DNA of 64,000 bases from Isoetes taiwanensis (lineage: Eukaryota; Streptophyta; Lycopodiopsida; Isoetales; Isoetaceae): the NCBI GenBank assembly GCA_021234155.1, contig JAJEKV010000087.1, forward strand, positions 1,781,409 to 1,845,408. The letters are read 5' to 3'. Under the pieces are notes generated by a model. It worked only from the letters and a program-made list of their open reading frames with translations, had not been told where the DNA came from and did no database searches. Below, in pieces: positions 11,721 to 22,619 of this stretch (within the stretch, counting starts at the first letter, position 1; each line of letters opens with the position of its first letter). Both the position numbers and the translations under genes were made by a program.

Positions 11721-12693
11721 GTGATGGACTACGCCAAGCGCCACCAGTGGTACCAGGATGGGGAGCACTGGGACTCGCAAGTTCCATTTGAGGTTCTCCA
11801 CCCTTATTTGTTACAGCAGGTGGATATCATCGCCAATATGGAGTCTCATCCCGATTATGCAGACCTTTTGGAGTTCTACACCCAAGAAATGGTTTCCCAA
11901 TGTCGACCTTATGGTGACCCCACTGAGCTGTACCTTCACAGGGATATACTCATGCAAATGCTAGGCGATGATCGACATGCAGAGGACACTCTTCGTGGCA
12001 TTCAGCATCGGGCCAAGCATGCTCCCATTCTTCATCTGGGCTGTCAGCAGACTTATTTTGAGGTTCACTTTGCTTTGGCCATTCTCATGGACCAATATGT
12101 AGAGGCTGACTCTACTCCATTGGAAAAAGGGAAGATGCCTATCCCTGATGACCCTAAAGAGGATGAGCGGATTAGCCATACAGATTTTAACTGTTGGAAG
12201 CAACTCGCTGCCGAAACGCCTGTGCCCCAGACTCAGGGCCATAAACTCGCCGGATTAGATGGGCTTCCCACGATTCTTCTCAACAATCAAGAGTATCTGC
12301 TGCTCGATGATGTCTTGTGGGCATACCATGTTATCGCCGACTCCCGGGGTATGAAGAATAGAGTATATCTTGTACGAGCTCGCTGAATACTGTCAGGGTG
12401 ATTTCATTGATTTTTCACCTCCTGAGTACCCAACCCAGGTCCAGCAGCTGCTTAGGTTCCATCCAGAAGATCTTGAACCTGTGGAAACCTTGTTAGAGTT
12501 GCGGCATCTCATGTTACAAGACCCTCCTTGTCCCCCACCTGAAGATGCTTTTGCTGCCATGGGGCCACAAGTCCCTAACATCAATGATGTAGTGATACCT
12601 ATGGAGGAAGACGATGAAGGGAAGATCTCTATGATAACAAGGAGCATCTTAAAGAGGAGAAGGAAGAAATCTATGACGAGAAGGTTACAGTAA
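11721..12693 (+). pseudogene. Extra chromovirus ORF following the H3 segment (unidentified)
   Basis: An open frame from at least 11535 to 12386 contains ATG 11724 ('MDYAKRHQWYQDGEHW'). It continues, after a frame change near 12375, as 12370-12693 ('YELAEYCQGDFIDFSPPEY' to a basic end 'RSILKRRRKK'). The protein is acidic, rich in tryptophan, tyrosine and histidine, and has no motif I recognise. The 11600-11720 stretch encodes a hydrophobic, serine/leucine-rich run or may be an intron-like leader. Context suggests a retroelement accessory protein fused or adjacent to the H3-like segment. Confidence 0.45.
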
Positions 12694-12707
12694 ATCTGGA
12701 GGCTGAA

Positions 12708-13076
12708 GTGGCAATCTCCACAATTCCGGAGGTAGCAGCCTTGAAGAATCATCTAACAAGATTCTTCCTCTCAGCTTTCCGCCAAGGCCAAGTTCTATTC
12801 TTTTCCAGAGGGCTCGCTCCAGAGGCCGAAGCATCCTTTTGGGCACTAAAGGCTTTGTCCGCTATGGTCGGGCATAGAAAGCTCCCCTATAATCTTCAAG
12901 CTGTTGTGCTCATGAATCGAGATTTAGCACTTGCTGCTCTAGGCCAGGATATCGCCGCCTGGATGAGCATGAAGATGATTGTGGCTGCACTCATGGCTAC
13001 TGCCTTCCCTCCTGGAGTCGCATCAGCAGCTGCCCTTACGATCAGCCTCGGTGTCGCTTTGCTCTGCCAGCGATAG
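12708..13076 (+). CDS. Extra chromovirus ORF with hydrophobic C-terminus (unidentified)
   Basis: An open frame of 122 codons. The C-terminal third is strongly hydrophobic and alanine-rich ('MIVAALMATAFPPGVASAAA') and could be membrane-associated or simply helical. Part of the same string of pre-gag frames; no family recognised. Confidence 0.35.
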   Translation: MAISTIPEVAALKNHLTRFFLSAFRQGQVLFFSRGLAPEAEASFWALKALSAMVGHRKLPYNLQAVVLMNRDLALAALGQDIAAWMSMKMIVAALMATAFPPGVASAAALTISLGVALLCQR

Positions 13077-13109
13077 CCACCAAAGCCCCCTATGGAGATG
13101 GATCAGGAT

Positions 13110-13635
13110 GCGGGATCTAGTTCCTCAGCATATTTTTGGTTTCTACTGTTGGCCTCTGGCCATTATTCTATGTATTATTCATATACGCATTTCTATGCCG
13201 ATTTGTTTCTTTGTATTAATTGTCTTCTTCCTTGCTATTCACTTCTGTGTAAGGCCTAGAATCATCAATTGCGCATCTTATACACCGCCTGCTACAGGGA
13301 CAACTTTACCACAGCACTCTGCTAACGGGTGGAAAATAATTACATTCCTTCGAGACAACGCCGTCCGCAACTTACAACGCAAGACACAGAGGGGTTGGGA
13401 CTACTGGGAGTCCACCAATGTGGACGCGTTCCACGATATTGACGATCATCTATGGGAACTTTATGGGGCGATGAACGACTTGTTTAATCTCTTAATTATA
13501 AATCCAACCCTGGCATACCAGGACATCATTATCCAGGCGTGGCGTAAATATAACTTAGTGCGCTCAGTGAGGGAGGATTATATCGATATGATACTGCATC
13601 CCTTTGGGCAACCAATGTATAACCATCTTGTATAA
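13110..13635 (+). CDS. Extra chromovirus ORF with a membrane-like segment (unidentified)
   Basis: The open frame has a long hydrophobic stretch ('WPLAIILCIIHIRISMPICF' and on, about 13150-13245) followed by a soluble part rich in tryptophan and aspartate ('DNAVRNLQRKTQRGWDYW', 'DIDDHLWELYGAMNDLFN'). The end 'CATCTTGTATAAG' could be a splice donor. An intron-like T-rich stretch at 13625-13781 ending 'attttag' separates it from the gag frame, so the pre-gag ORF may be spliced to gag. Function unknown. Confidence 0.4.
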
Positions 13636-13781
13636 GACACAGTTTCAATTCTGTTCGCCCTTTGGGACTTATCTTAAATGTAACCTTTCGTCTACTTTAA
13701 TGATAAATCTTTTCCTTACGCATTATCTTATTACAACAATGTGCGGATGTTGTGCTCATTTTGTTTTTATTAATATTTTAG

Positions 13782-14850
13782 ACGGTGCACGTCCCCCTTC
13801 ATGGGCGACGCCCGTGGAACCAGGCCGCCTTACGCCTAAACAGGAATTGCTCATCATCAAGCGCCAGATGGCACAACTCCAACAATATGTCCTGCAAAGG
13901 CCTACCGGCTCTGGCATGGGGGCAAGGGGTGCCCGTCACTGAAGCGCCTCCACCACCGGCTATGCCAACTTTAAGTCGCCAATCCCCTACGCCGCCACGA
14001 TCTAAACGTCGCCGCCATTCTTCATCCTGGGACAGTAGTTCTGCCTCATCAAATTCTGATGACTCTTCTGATTCCGTCGCCTCCGAGCAGAACCATGATA
14101 AGTCCAAAAAGAAGGATTATCAGAAGACGGTGGATTCTGCCATTACTAGCATTTGGAAAAATCGCAGACTTGCTCAGTTCTCCGGCACTTCTTGTTCTTG
14201 TGTGGATGCAGAATCGTGGCTAGATGAGATGCGAGAATTTGGCAGATCTTATGGTATGACGGAGAAGGACATTGGCAAAGTACCTACCACCAATCTTACT
14301 AAGTCCGCATGAATTTGTTGGAAAGGGTATGCATGATCACATGGACTGAATAGGGGACATTGTAAATTTAAACTCTTTGCCAAGGCCTTTAAGTCCCACT
14401 ATGTTCCTCGGGCACATCGCTGCAAGGAGATGCAAACATTTTATCGATTGGAGCAGCGCGGCATGACAGTCCAGGCCTATACCGATGGATTTATGTTATG
14501 TTCCAGGGATCACTGAACGCTGTGCAGTCGAGGGCTATGTTGAGGAGTTATCACCCACTTTGAGGAAGATGGTCCATGCAATTGCCTCCAAAACTATAGC
14601 AAAGGCTGAAACAAAAGCTTTGAGTTTGGAGGATGACACACCGAAGACCCCCTACCAGCGACCTCCAAATGCGAGCCAAGCCAAGCCATATGTACCATAT
14701 AAGGCCCGCTCTCCTAGTTCGGGCTCTCCTCAGTAGCCTCCTTATCAGAAGTCAGAAAAGAAAGTCATCTTTAATGTTCCTGATAAGACAGGTGCCCCAA
14801 ACAGCGCAATGCAGCCAGTCTATTCCACGAGAGGCTCGAGACCAACTACG
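13782..14850 (+). pseudogene. gag: Chromovirus gag
   Basis: After a short helical start ('LTPKQELLIIKRQMAQLQQ', 13825-13890) and a frameshift near 13910 there is a proline/serine-rich linker with many acidic and serine residues. The capsid-type core follows: 'WKNRRLAQFSG' and 'DAESWLDEMREFGRSYG' (about 14148-14270), a second frame with 'YRLEQRGMTVQAYTDGF' (about 14443-14494) and 'LSPTLRKMVHAIASKTI' (to 14736). This matches the retrotransposon gag pattern (F-x-G, W-L-x-E-M, a later M-T-V-x-x-Y). At least three frame breaks. No CCHC knuckle is seen; it may have been lost in the deletion that follows. Confidence 0.75.
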
Positions 14851-14861
14851 ATGAGATTTTC

Positions 14862-15245
14862 AATCAGGCTTCCAACAGTTGAAGGACGCCTTGACGTCGA
14901 CACCCTTCCTTACTTTACCTGATCCTCAAAAGGATAAGGCGGTTGCAACTGATGCCAGTAAGATAGCAACTAGAGCTGTTTTGATGCAAGAGGGATGAGT
15001 CATAGCCTATGACTCTAAGAACTTGCAGTCGTGCGTGCCTTGCACATCTAGAGACATTATCTTCTTGGATGGCGGTTCCAACTAGACACAGATCATCAAA
15101 GTCTCCAATATATCTTTACACAGGCTAATCTCAATCTTTAGCAACATAGGTGGATAGAATTTTTAGAAGAATATGACTTTGAGGTTCTGTATAAACCTGG
15201 GAAATACAATGTTGTTGCAGATGCCTTATCTCGGCTTTCGTTGAC
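14862..15245 (+). pseudogene. pol: Chromovirus RNase H (RT and protease deleted)
   Basis: Begins abruptly with 'FQQLKDALTSTPSL', the segment that normally follows the RT thumb, then 'ATDASKIATRAVLMQEG' (the DAS motif of Ty3 RNase H). The 'TDHQSLQYIF' and 'WIEFLEEYDFEVLYKPG' to 'VVADALSRL' segments follow. Stops occur at about 14997 and 15139. Everything from protease to the RT palm is missing, so the element cannot reverse-transcribe itself. Confidence 0.85.
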
Positions 15246-15479
15246 CACACGTACCCATTGCAATGCTATTTCCACTCTTGCAAGTGAATTTGGGAAGACT
15301 ATTGAGCAATCTCTTCCAACGGACCCCGAGTTCAGTGAAGTGTGGGGCAGCCTTTCTAGAGAGGCCAGGACCGATAAGGAGAGGGACACCTTTTAGCATT
15401 ATAAGCCCATTATAAGAAGGACGGTAATCTTTTATATTAGCACGATAAGTTGTGTGTACCCGAGTCATCAGGAGTTAGG

Positions 15480-16195
15480 AGGCTTATCCTCTATGACACA
15501 CATAATAGCCCTATTACTGGTCATGCTGGATTCATGAAAACATATTTCAAGATAAGATCCATATACTTTTGGCCTGGTATGAAGAAGTATATTGCCCGCG
15601 ACATTAAGCAGTGCCAAGTTTGCCAGTAGACAAAAGCAGAACATCTAAGAACGCCAGACACACTGGAACCTCTAGATGTCCCCAATGCAAAATGGGAAGT
15701 CATTACCATGGACTTCATTGTAGGCCTCCTACGAACACTTCAAGGATTTGACGCCTTGATGGTAGTCGTTGATAAGCTTTCTAAAATGACGCATTTCTTA
15801 CCATGCCGCACCACCGACACTGCCTTGGATATGGCACTTCTATTCTCCAAAGAGATTTTTCAACTCCATGAGATGCCACGCACCATTATCTCGGATCGTG
15901 ACCCTAAATTTGTTAGTGATTTATGGAAGGACTTCTTCAGCACTATATAAACCAAGCTTGCCATGAATACGGCCTATCACCCTCAGACGGATGGGCAGTC
16001 AGAACATACCAATCAAATTATTGAGGATATGCTACAGAATTATGTCTGGAATAAGCAATCTCAGTGGGCAGATTTCATTCACTTGGTAGAATTTGCCTAT
16101 ACTAGTACTAAGCAGGAGTCCTCGAGGATGTCTCCCTTTATGATTACCTATGGCTATCAATGTCTTAGTCCAGATACGTGGCATAACCCAGTTCC
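15480..16195 (+). pseudogene. pol: Chromovirus integrase core
   Basis: The HHCC zinc-binding N-terminus is visible as 'GHAGFMKTYFKIRSIYFWPG' followed by 'QCQVCQ', then a stop. The catalytic core keeps its three acidic signatures: aspartate in 'TMDFIVGL', aspartate in 'ISDRDPKF' and glutamate in 'DGQSEHTNQ'. Stops at about 15628 and 15948 break the frame, and a frameshift near 16180 ends this part. Confidence 0.9.
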
Positions 16196-16249
16196 AAAGT
16201 GGCAGTCTCACAACAGTTGCTTACCGATATGCAAGTTCTAGTAGAGGAA

Positions 16250-16735
16250 GTACGCGGGTATTTATTGGCAGCACAGAGTCGCCAAAAGAGTACCGTACCC
16301 TGCGTGAGTTCCAGGATGGTGAACGTGTATGGTTGAAGATCAATGTTAAGCAGACCAAGCTCAAAATTGGGAATCGCAAGAAACTGGCACCACGATGGGG
16401 CGAGACCATTTCAGATCATTGAACGTATAGGTCCTCAAGCCTATAAGTTGAATTTACCTGCTCATCTCAAGGTACACAAAGTCTTCCACGTAAGCCTTCT
16501 GAAGAAGCACACCCCGGATCCTCATGAGATTCTCGATACACCAATGCATCTAAAGATGATAGACGAGCAGTTGGAAATTGTTCCAAAAGCTCTTCTCGAC
16601 AAAGCATATAAACAAAGGAGAAGAACCCATATATTGTAGTATTTAGTTAAGTGGAAACACTTACCTACTGAGGATGCCACTTGGGTGCTTAAACAAGACC
16701 TTGACAAGGCCTACCCCCACTTTATGCGCAGAATG
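16250..16735 (+). pseudogene. pol: Chromovirus integrase C-terminus: GPY/F-type module and chromodomain
   Basis: Frames 16270-16420 and 16343-16639 give the integrase C-terminal barrel: '[18 protein letters not shown]', then '[16 protein letters not shown]'. After a stop at 16637, 'YLVKWKHLPTEDATWVLKQD' (about 16640-16699) is a classic chromodomain core with its aromatic residues (Y, W, W). Chromodomains on chromoviral integrases are known to steer insertion to methylated-histone chromatin. Here it is separated from integrase by stops. Confidence 0.88.
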
Positions 16736-16739
16736 CTGT

Positions 16740-17336
16740 GGTCGGACCATTCATGATGCTATCGAGTCCGACTCCAATGGTATGTACTATGTAGTAGATC
16801 CGGCAGGGATCATGCAGGGGGGTTGGGGTAGACACATCCTAGGACGGGGGGGAAAGTGCATCTAGGCATGTTAGGATGCAACCGTCGACGGCTATAATAG
16901 GAACCTTACCATTCCTTATGCCACGACGACTTGCAAGCCTTAAGCATTATAGGATTCCCTCATTTCCATTTTTCTCTTTTGTTTACATAAAGGGGGTGGT
17001 CCCTTCAACCACAACTTTATATAATTATCTTCTTGAGTACTAATGTATTGTAATCCCGCAGTGTGTAGTGCATACTGTGGCAAGATCAAGTAGCTTTTTG
17101 ACGGCTGCCTTTTGGAGTCATGCTGTGTTTTTATCTTTGTTCCTTACGGTCCACTGAGGACCTTGTTGTTATGCATAATAAGTGTTTCTATGTTATGGTA
17201 TGAAAGGACTCGGATCCAAAACTTCTGATCATTGATCTTGTTGTAATATCCTATGTTTTATAATAAAGTAACTACTCTCCTTTTCCGTTATTAAATATTT
17301 TTCTATGATCCTTAATGTTGAGGACAACATTATTCT
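16740..17336. other. Chromovirus 3' untranslated region
   Basis: No coding. It is alignable by eye with 22620-23047 (for example 'gtggtcccttcaaccaca', 'gtgcatactgtgg', 'aggacaacattatt'), showing that the 22.6-kb fragment is a relative of this element. Confidence 0.75.
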
Positions 17337-17348
17337 AAGGGGGTGGAA
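17337..17348 (+). promoter_or_regulatory. Polypurine tract of the chromovirus
   Basis: 'aagggggtggaa' directly before the 3' LTR start TGTGACG, the expected primer for plus-strand synthesis. Confidence 0.85.
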
Positions 17349-18662
17349 TGTGACGTTCCATGTAAGTATACCTCAGATACATATACCTAACCTAACACGC
17401 CACCAAGGTATTGGGACCATTGGGGACTAACCTAAGAGGGATTATTGGGATTAAACTAACCTAAGTAGACCAACTGATAGTATTAATTAGCCAAATAGGC
17501 TAATTAGAGTGTGTCACTTGTCCTAACTCGATTGGCCAAGGGCAGGTTGCCATCTTTGGATGGCAAATTGAACCAACTCCTACCCATTGTATGGATGTTC
17601 CAAATTCGAGTTTGGGAAGGGCAGAGGGAGGAAGAAGTGTTCCAACCCTAACATGGATGATTAGATTCTATTCTATGATTTTATGGATGTTCTTCGAGAC
17701 AATGGGTCCAGCCGTGATATATGTCGGGGAGTGAGAGACCTTTAGGTAGTTGTGTGCTATTCTAACCCTTGTTTGAGTAGATGGATGATTAGATTCTATT
17801 CTATGATCTACTTATGATGATGATGGATGTTTGTATCTGATTCTGCCTTCTCTTTCTGTTCCTCCTATGTTGTACGGGATTAAGGGGGGTAGAGACCTAA
17901 AATCTATCTAAATTTAGTGATGCTCCTAGCCGTAACCTCGCTAAAAACCCAAACAAGATATGCGGATATGTGCACAAGAGCCCATCCGGCCTTTGTGAAT
18001 GCTATGATGTGATTCAACACCAAATAACAAGTATGATGGTGAATCGGGGGTGGGGTCTTGCCTAGCGCGGCTACAGGACTCCTATAGTGTGTTAGGCTTA
18101 TAGCCGGTCACTGAGAGGGTCGGGTATGGGTCTGACACTCCCTGAGTCGCAGGTGACGTGCCAAATGTTATGTGGACGCCCTGGACTTGAACGAGCAGGT
18201 GAGCCGGCCTTTAGATTTAGGGGAGTAAGTCGGGTGTGAACGTGGGGGTCACTGAGGTAGCACGTGTTCTCTAGCACACCCAGGGATCCATCATGCTTGG
18301 GGAGGGGACGCCTCTCTGACCTGCCTCATCGAACTGGGGAGATGTAACCCGGAGTAGTCCCATAGGGTGATTCCATGGGATTGCATCTCCGGAGGGCTAC
18401 AATCACGCCATAGCATGTTCCAGCCTATCTGCAAAGTGTGCACAGGAGGGGCGGATGGAGTGGACTACCTTAGCCATTGTTCTATGCCAGCCAACGCCAG
18501 TGTTATGATTCCATCTGTTGTTATCTGGAGGCCTTCACTGTCAGTTGATTCCCATGAGTTTGAGCCGGGGAAAAGCCCTTATTTATGTTGCATTTCCTTG
18601 TTATGTTGGTATTCTATTGCATTCTTCTGGATGATGATGGGCCACCCTTCGCAGTGGTATAG
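17349..18662 (+). repeat. 3' LTR, truncated at its right end
   Basis: Matches the 5' LTR from TGTGACGTTCC to about 18662 ('ccacccttcgcagtggtat') with scattered differences and a small rearrangement near 17580-17700. After 18662 the sequence is unrelated, so roughly the last 180 bases known from the 5' LTR and the 24-kb LTR are missing. It retains the empty hAT target site at 18102-18109. Confidence 0.85.
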
Positions 18663-20020
18663 GGAGCATGGAGCGGGATGAGAGGCATATGGCTAGAGAT
18701 GGAGCCCTTAGAACCTCAATACGACATCGTGATGAAGAAAATCTTGTATGCGTGTGTACTAGATGAATGCATTCGTGAGCCCACGACTCTTACTTAAATA
18801 GAAGTTTTTCTTTAGTCTCTAGCGCTTTGGATTTTAGATTGGATTATTAAAAGAATGGATTAAACCGCCAAGATGTGATTGTAAGTTTTTATTCACGTGG
18901 ATTAAAAACAGTCTATGATATATAGTAGGACTTCATCGAAGCGATTATTTTAAAGCAAAGGATTATGTCAACATAAATGCTCGGCTCATTTTCTGCTATG
19001 GTTAGACGTGACTCTTTTGTTGCCTTTTGCTTTTGGTCGGGGCATATATCTTTGGTTGTACAAATGCCTCCTCAATTTTCCAAACCCATAAAGGCCATTA
19101 TCCTTGCTTTTCACCATAGCTAATTCTGTTGGACACTTATTTACTTCTTATTATGCTTGCTTTCCACCATATCATTGAATTCAATTCAATTCGTTGAGCA
19201 ATCCAGCAATTTGCACTTTCCTTAGAATAGATACACCTTTGATCTTCTCCTAAATGGGTGCATTGCACAAATTTTCTAAACAAATTCCTTTAAAATCACA
19301 CTAAATCCTTACCCAAATCCAAATCAACTTTCTATAAGATTTTGTTTGAAATAGCCTCTTGATACCAAAAGCTCCATCGTATTGAATCATAGTGGCTTAC
19401 TTGATTGTTGGGCTGCAACAAGTACTTGCAGCATTTCCCATTTCCAAAACGTAATCTCACAAATCGTAAAAACAACTAATGAACAAAACAATTATCCATG
19501 ACATGTAGCCTAGGCCATGTTATACTATATGAACTTAAAATTTCCTAAATCACTAGCAAACATGTGCTCGTCTAGGGTTATAAAGAGAAAACACAAATTC
19601 TTTTAAAACACTAAAGAACAATCGAAATAATTCAACCCACATTGACATATATAAAAGACATTGAACATGCATACAAAACAAACTCAGGCATAAAACCATA
19701 TTCTTCATTAATTTTGTGTTTTAGTATATATTTTTTACTTTGCTTTTTAACTTTTTGGAAAAACACTGAGGTTAGAGTTCTCCAAGTTAAAACACATTTA
19801 GTTTAATTTCACAGCCTATAGTTGAGTTTTTTCAAGACTTATCACAAACCCTCCTTTGCCACAAGGAGGGTAAAGAAATGTTCGCAAGGCCGCCACAATA
19901 AATTTCTAGTAGAATGCATTTTATATAATAATAATGGAAATAAATATATTACCACACCCTTCGTCGCCGCTTTCTTCACACTTATTAGTAATATCCATGT
20001 AAACTTTCCCATAGCATAAA
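18663..20020. other. No gene recognised
   Basis: AT-rich sequence without a convincing coding frame or repeat; the longest open frames are short and featureless. Confidence 0.5.
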
Positions 20021-20135
20021 ATATTAATTTTTAAACATTAAGACGTCCCATCTTTTAGTACAAGATAGAAGTACTAGCATGAAATATTAATTTGAAAACA
20101 TTAAGACGTCCCATCTTTAGTACAACATTGGAGTA
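20018..20135. repeat. Imperfect tandem duplication
   Basis: 'aaatattaattt' followed by 'aacattaagacgtcccatct' and 'ttagtacaa' occurs twice, about 70 bases apart. Confidence 0.8.
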
Positions 20136-20284
20136 CAATTTTACACACTATATGCAACTATCCACTACATCTAAAAGGTATAGATAAGTGATGTGGAGTT
20201 GGTAGCCAATTCGATCTTATAATACAATTTCAATAATAAGAAAAGAAGATAAATAAAAACTTACATTTCCATGTATATTGACAA

Positions 20285-20495
20285 CAAAACACATGCATCG
20301 CTCTACATCAATAAAGTACTTTTAACATATATGTTGGGAGAGAATGTAGAGAAGGGCCCATAGGGCCAACAAAGGTTTACATTCCATCTATGGAGAACAA
20401 AACTCATGCATGCTTTATATGAATATGTAGCATATATGTTGTGAGAGAATGCGCAGAAGGCCCCATGAGGCCAACAAAGGTTGATGTAAATGTTC
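20285..20495. repeat. 112-bp imperfect tandem duplication
   Basis: The unit 'catatatgttgggagagaat' with 'agggccaacaaaggtt' recurs about 112 bases later with substitutions ('catatatgttgtgagagaat'). Confidence 0.85.
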
Positions 20496-20640
20496 AAAAG
20501 GCTGCACAATTGCAGACGAAAAGAAAGAACATTCTCTTCACATTCAGAGTGTCTCATCTCTGATCCGAACAAGACAACATGACACCAAGGAATGATAGGG
20601 AATTCATAGAGAATCTCTGAATCCTTGGTGCATGATATCA

Positions 20641-21989
20641 TCATAATTGTGGGCCAAATAAGTCTCGTTTGTGTTCTGCTACTGTTTTCTTAAGGATACC
20701 CTTGAGGACTTTGTTGGTGGCTTCTGATTGCCCATTACCCTGGGGGTAATAAGAACTACTTTTGGTATGCTTGATCTTTAGGTACTGTACTAGATGCTGC
20801 AAAAGATCATTTACAAAAGGTGTACCTCTGTCAGTAATAATATGAAAGGGTATTCCAAACCTGCTGCATATCTCTGTGTAGATGAATTTTGTTGTAACTT
20901 TTGCATTTGCATCCTTCAGAGGCACTGCTTCCACTCACTTGGTAAAGAGATCAGTAGCCACAAGGATATAATTATGCTGGGCAGCAGAAGGAGGTTCTAT
21001 TTTGCCAATGAAATCCAATCCCCATACTTGAAATGGCCCAGGCGTGATTATTGGATTTAAGGATCTTGGGTGTAAGATTTTTCGGCCATGGATCTGGCAT
21101 TGGTGACATTTCTGGATATATGCATGGCAATCCTTGAACGTGGTGGGCCAGTAATACCCATTTAGCATAATCCTTTTTGTTGTGGTGTCCCCAGAAAAAT
21201 GACCACCACACATTTGATCGTGACATTCTTTGAGGACCAACTTCTGCCCGCTAAGACATGCCCCTGATTTATCTGGCTTGCAAAGAATGTCTCCCACAAG
21301 TGTATACTGAAGACAACGTTCCTTGAATCTCCTGGCTGAACTCTTAGTCAAACCTGCAGGCAACTCTTGGGTTAGCAAATACTTACAGATGGGATACTTC
21401 CAGGAGTGTATTGAGTCAATCAAGGCAATTCTCTGATCTTCTTCATCCATGTCAGGGCACACATCAGCATCCTCAAGCTCTAGATCATGGGAATAAAAGG
21501 CGTAAGGTATGTACAAACTCAGATTTCGTTTTGCATTGTACAACTGTACTTCCAAATCATACTCCACCAAACGAGCAGACCACCTATAGAGCTTATCTTT
21601 CTTTTGGGATCGGTTGAAAAGAATCTTGAGCCGATTGTGCTTCATAAACACAGTAACATGTTGCCTCAGAACAAATATCCATGCTTATCCAAGAGGAACA
21701 TCAATGCAGCAGCATACTTTTCATATTTGGGATACTTCTCTTCCTCTATCCCCCATTGCTTCCCATTAAACCCAAATACTTTATCCCTTTGAGCCAACAC
21801 TATGCCAATTGCTTTTGCTGTCACAGTGATGTAAACTTGAAAGGGTTGTCCCGCATCTAGTGTATGGAGTGCCCTGCCCACTTGTAATTCTTGAAGTATA
21901 ACTTGAAAAACTTCCTGACATTCTGCTATCCATTCAATCAGAACATACTTACTCTTGCCTTTGGGAACTGCACACCCTGTTCTTGTCAA
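20641..21989 (-). pseudogene. pol: Second Ty3/gypsy pol fragment: RNase H and integrase
   Basis: Minus strand. 21989-21666 gives the RNase H front ('LHTLDAGQPFQVYI', 'AIGIVLAQRD', 'KYPKYEKYAAALMFLL'). A frame change near 21660 leads into 21651-20935 with the RNase H end ('SARLVEYDLEVQLYNAK') and integrase: an HHCC finger ('CGGHFSGDTTTKRIM', 'YIQKCHQCQ') and the first aspartate in 'WGLDFIGK'. A single in-frame TGA at 20935-20937 sits where related integrases usually have tryptophan. Beyond it are the second aspartate ('ITDRGTPFV') and the glutamate ('GQSEATNK'). The fragment ends at 20641. No LTR of this element is visible. Confidence 0.88.
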
Positions 21990-22619
21990 CTTATCAAATC
22001 AAATTTGCATTTTTTTGCATATCAAATTATCTTTTCCTAACATAACTCTATAGATAAAATGGAAGATTTGTCAAATCAAAGTTGTTACCGTTTATGACCT
22101 TTTTTGTGTTCATACCAAATTATCTTTTTCCAAATATAACTCTATAGATAAGTGCATAAAGTAACACTAATTAAACCATATATTGATCTTGTGTGTTATC
22201 ATGGTTATTGTTGGCAACCAACAAATTGATTTATTGATAGATATTTCAACCCATTCCTACTTACCCTAGATCAGGACCACTTTAGATATCAATGATACTT
22301 GACGTTACATCTCTTATCCTATAAGTTGGAGATGCATTTGAGAAACTAATAATTAAATATTTGCAACTACATCCTAATTTAATTGATAGCAGGGAAACTT
22401 GTACAATTGTTGAATGTTGTAGAACATTTTAAGTAATTGTAGTATTGAATGTAAAACAATAACTCATAATTTGGATGGGGATTTGAACCACACATCCCTT
22501 GAGTGCACTTCTGACTTTGGCTATCAAAAGATTGCAGAAGACCAAATAACTTTGAGCACACAATAAGACAGAGCCAAGAGGTTACAACATATCATACTGC
22601 ATGATTTCATATGGGCATT
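21990..22619. other. No gene recognised
   Basis: AT-rich. A repeated phrase 'aactctatagataa' with 'caaatta' context occurs at about 22023-22060 and 22124-22155. Otherwise featureless. Confidence 0.45.

Larger units (their letters stand above)
7807..18662 (+). mobile_element. Ty3/gypsy chromovirus, internally deleted, with extra 5' reading frames
   Basis: Two long terminal repeats starting TGTGACGTTCC (7807 and 17349) flank an internal region with, in order, extra ORFs including a histone H3-derived piece, gag, RNase H, integrase and a chromodomain, a polypurine tract and the 3' LTR. The chromodomain after integrase places it among chromoviruses. Protease and reverse transcriptase are missing at about 14850-14870. 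Many frameshifts and stops, and a 5' LTR holding another transposon, show it is old and defective. The 3' LTR breaks off at about 18662, so no target-site duplication can be read. Confidence 0.9.
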
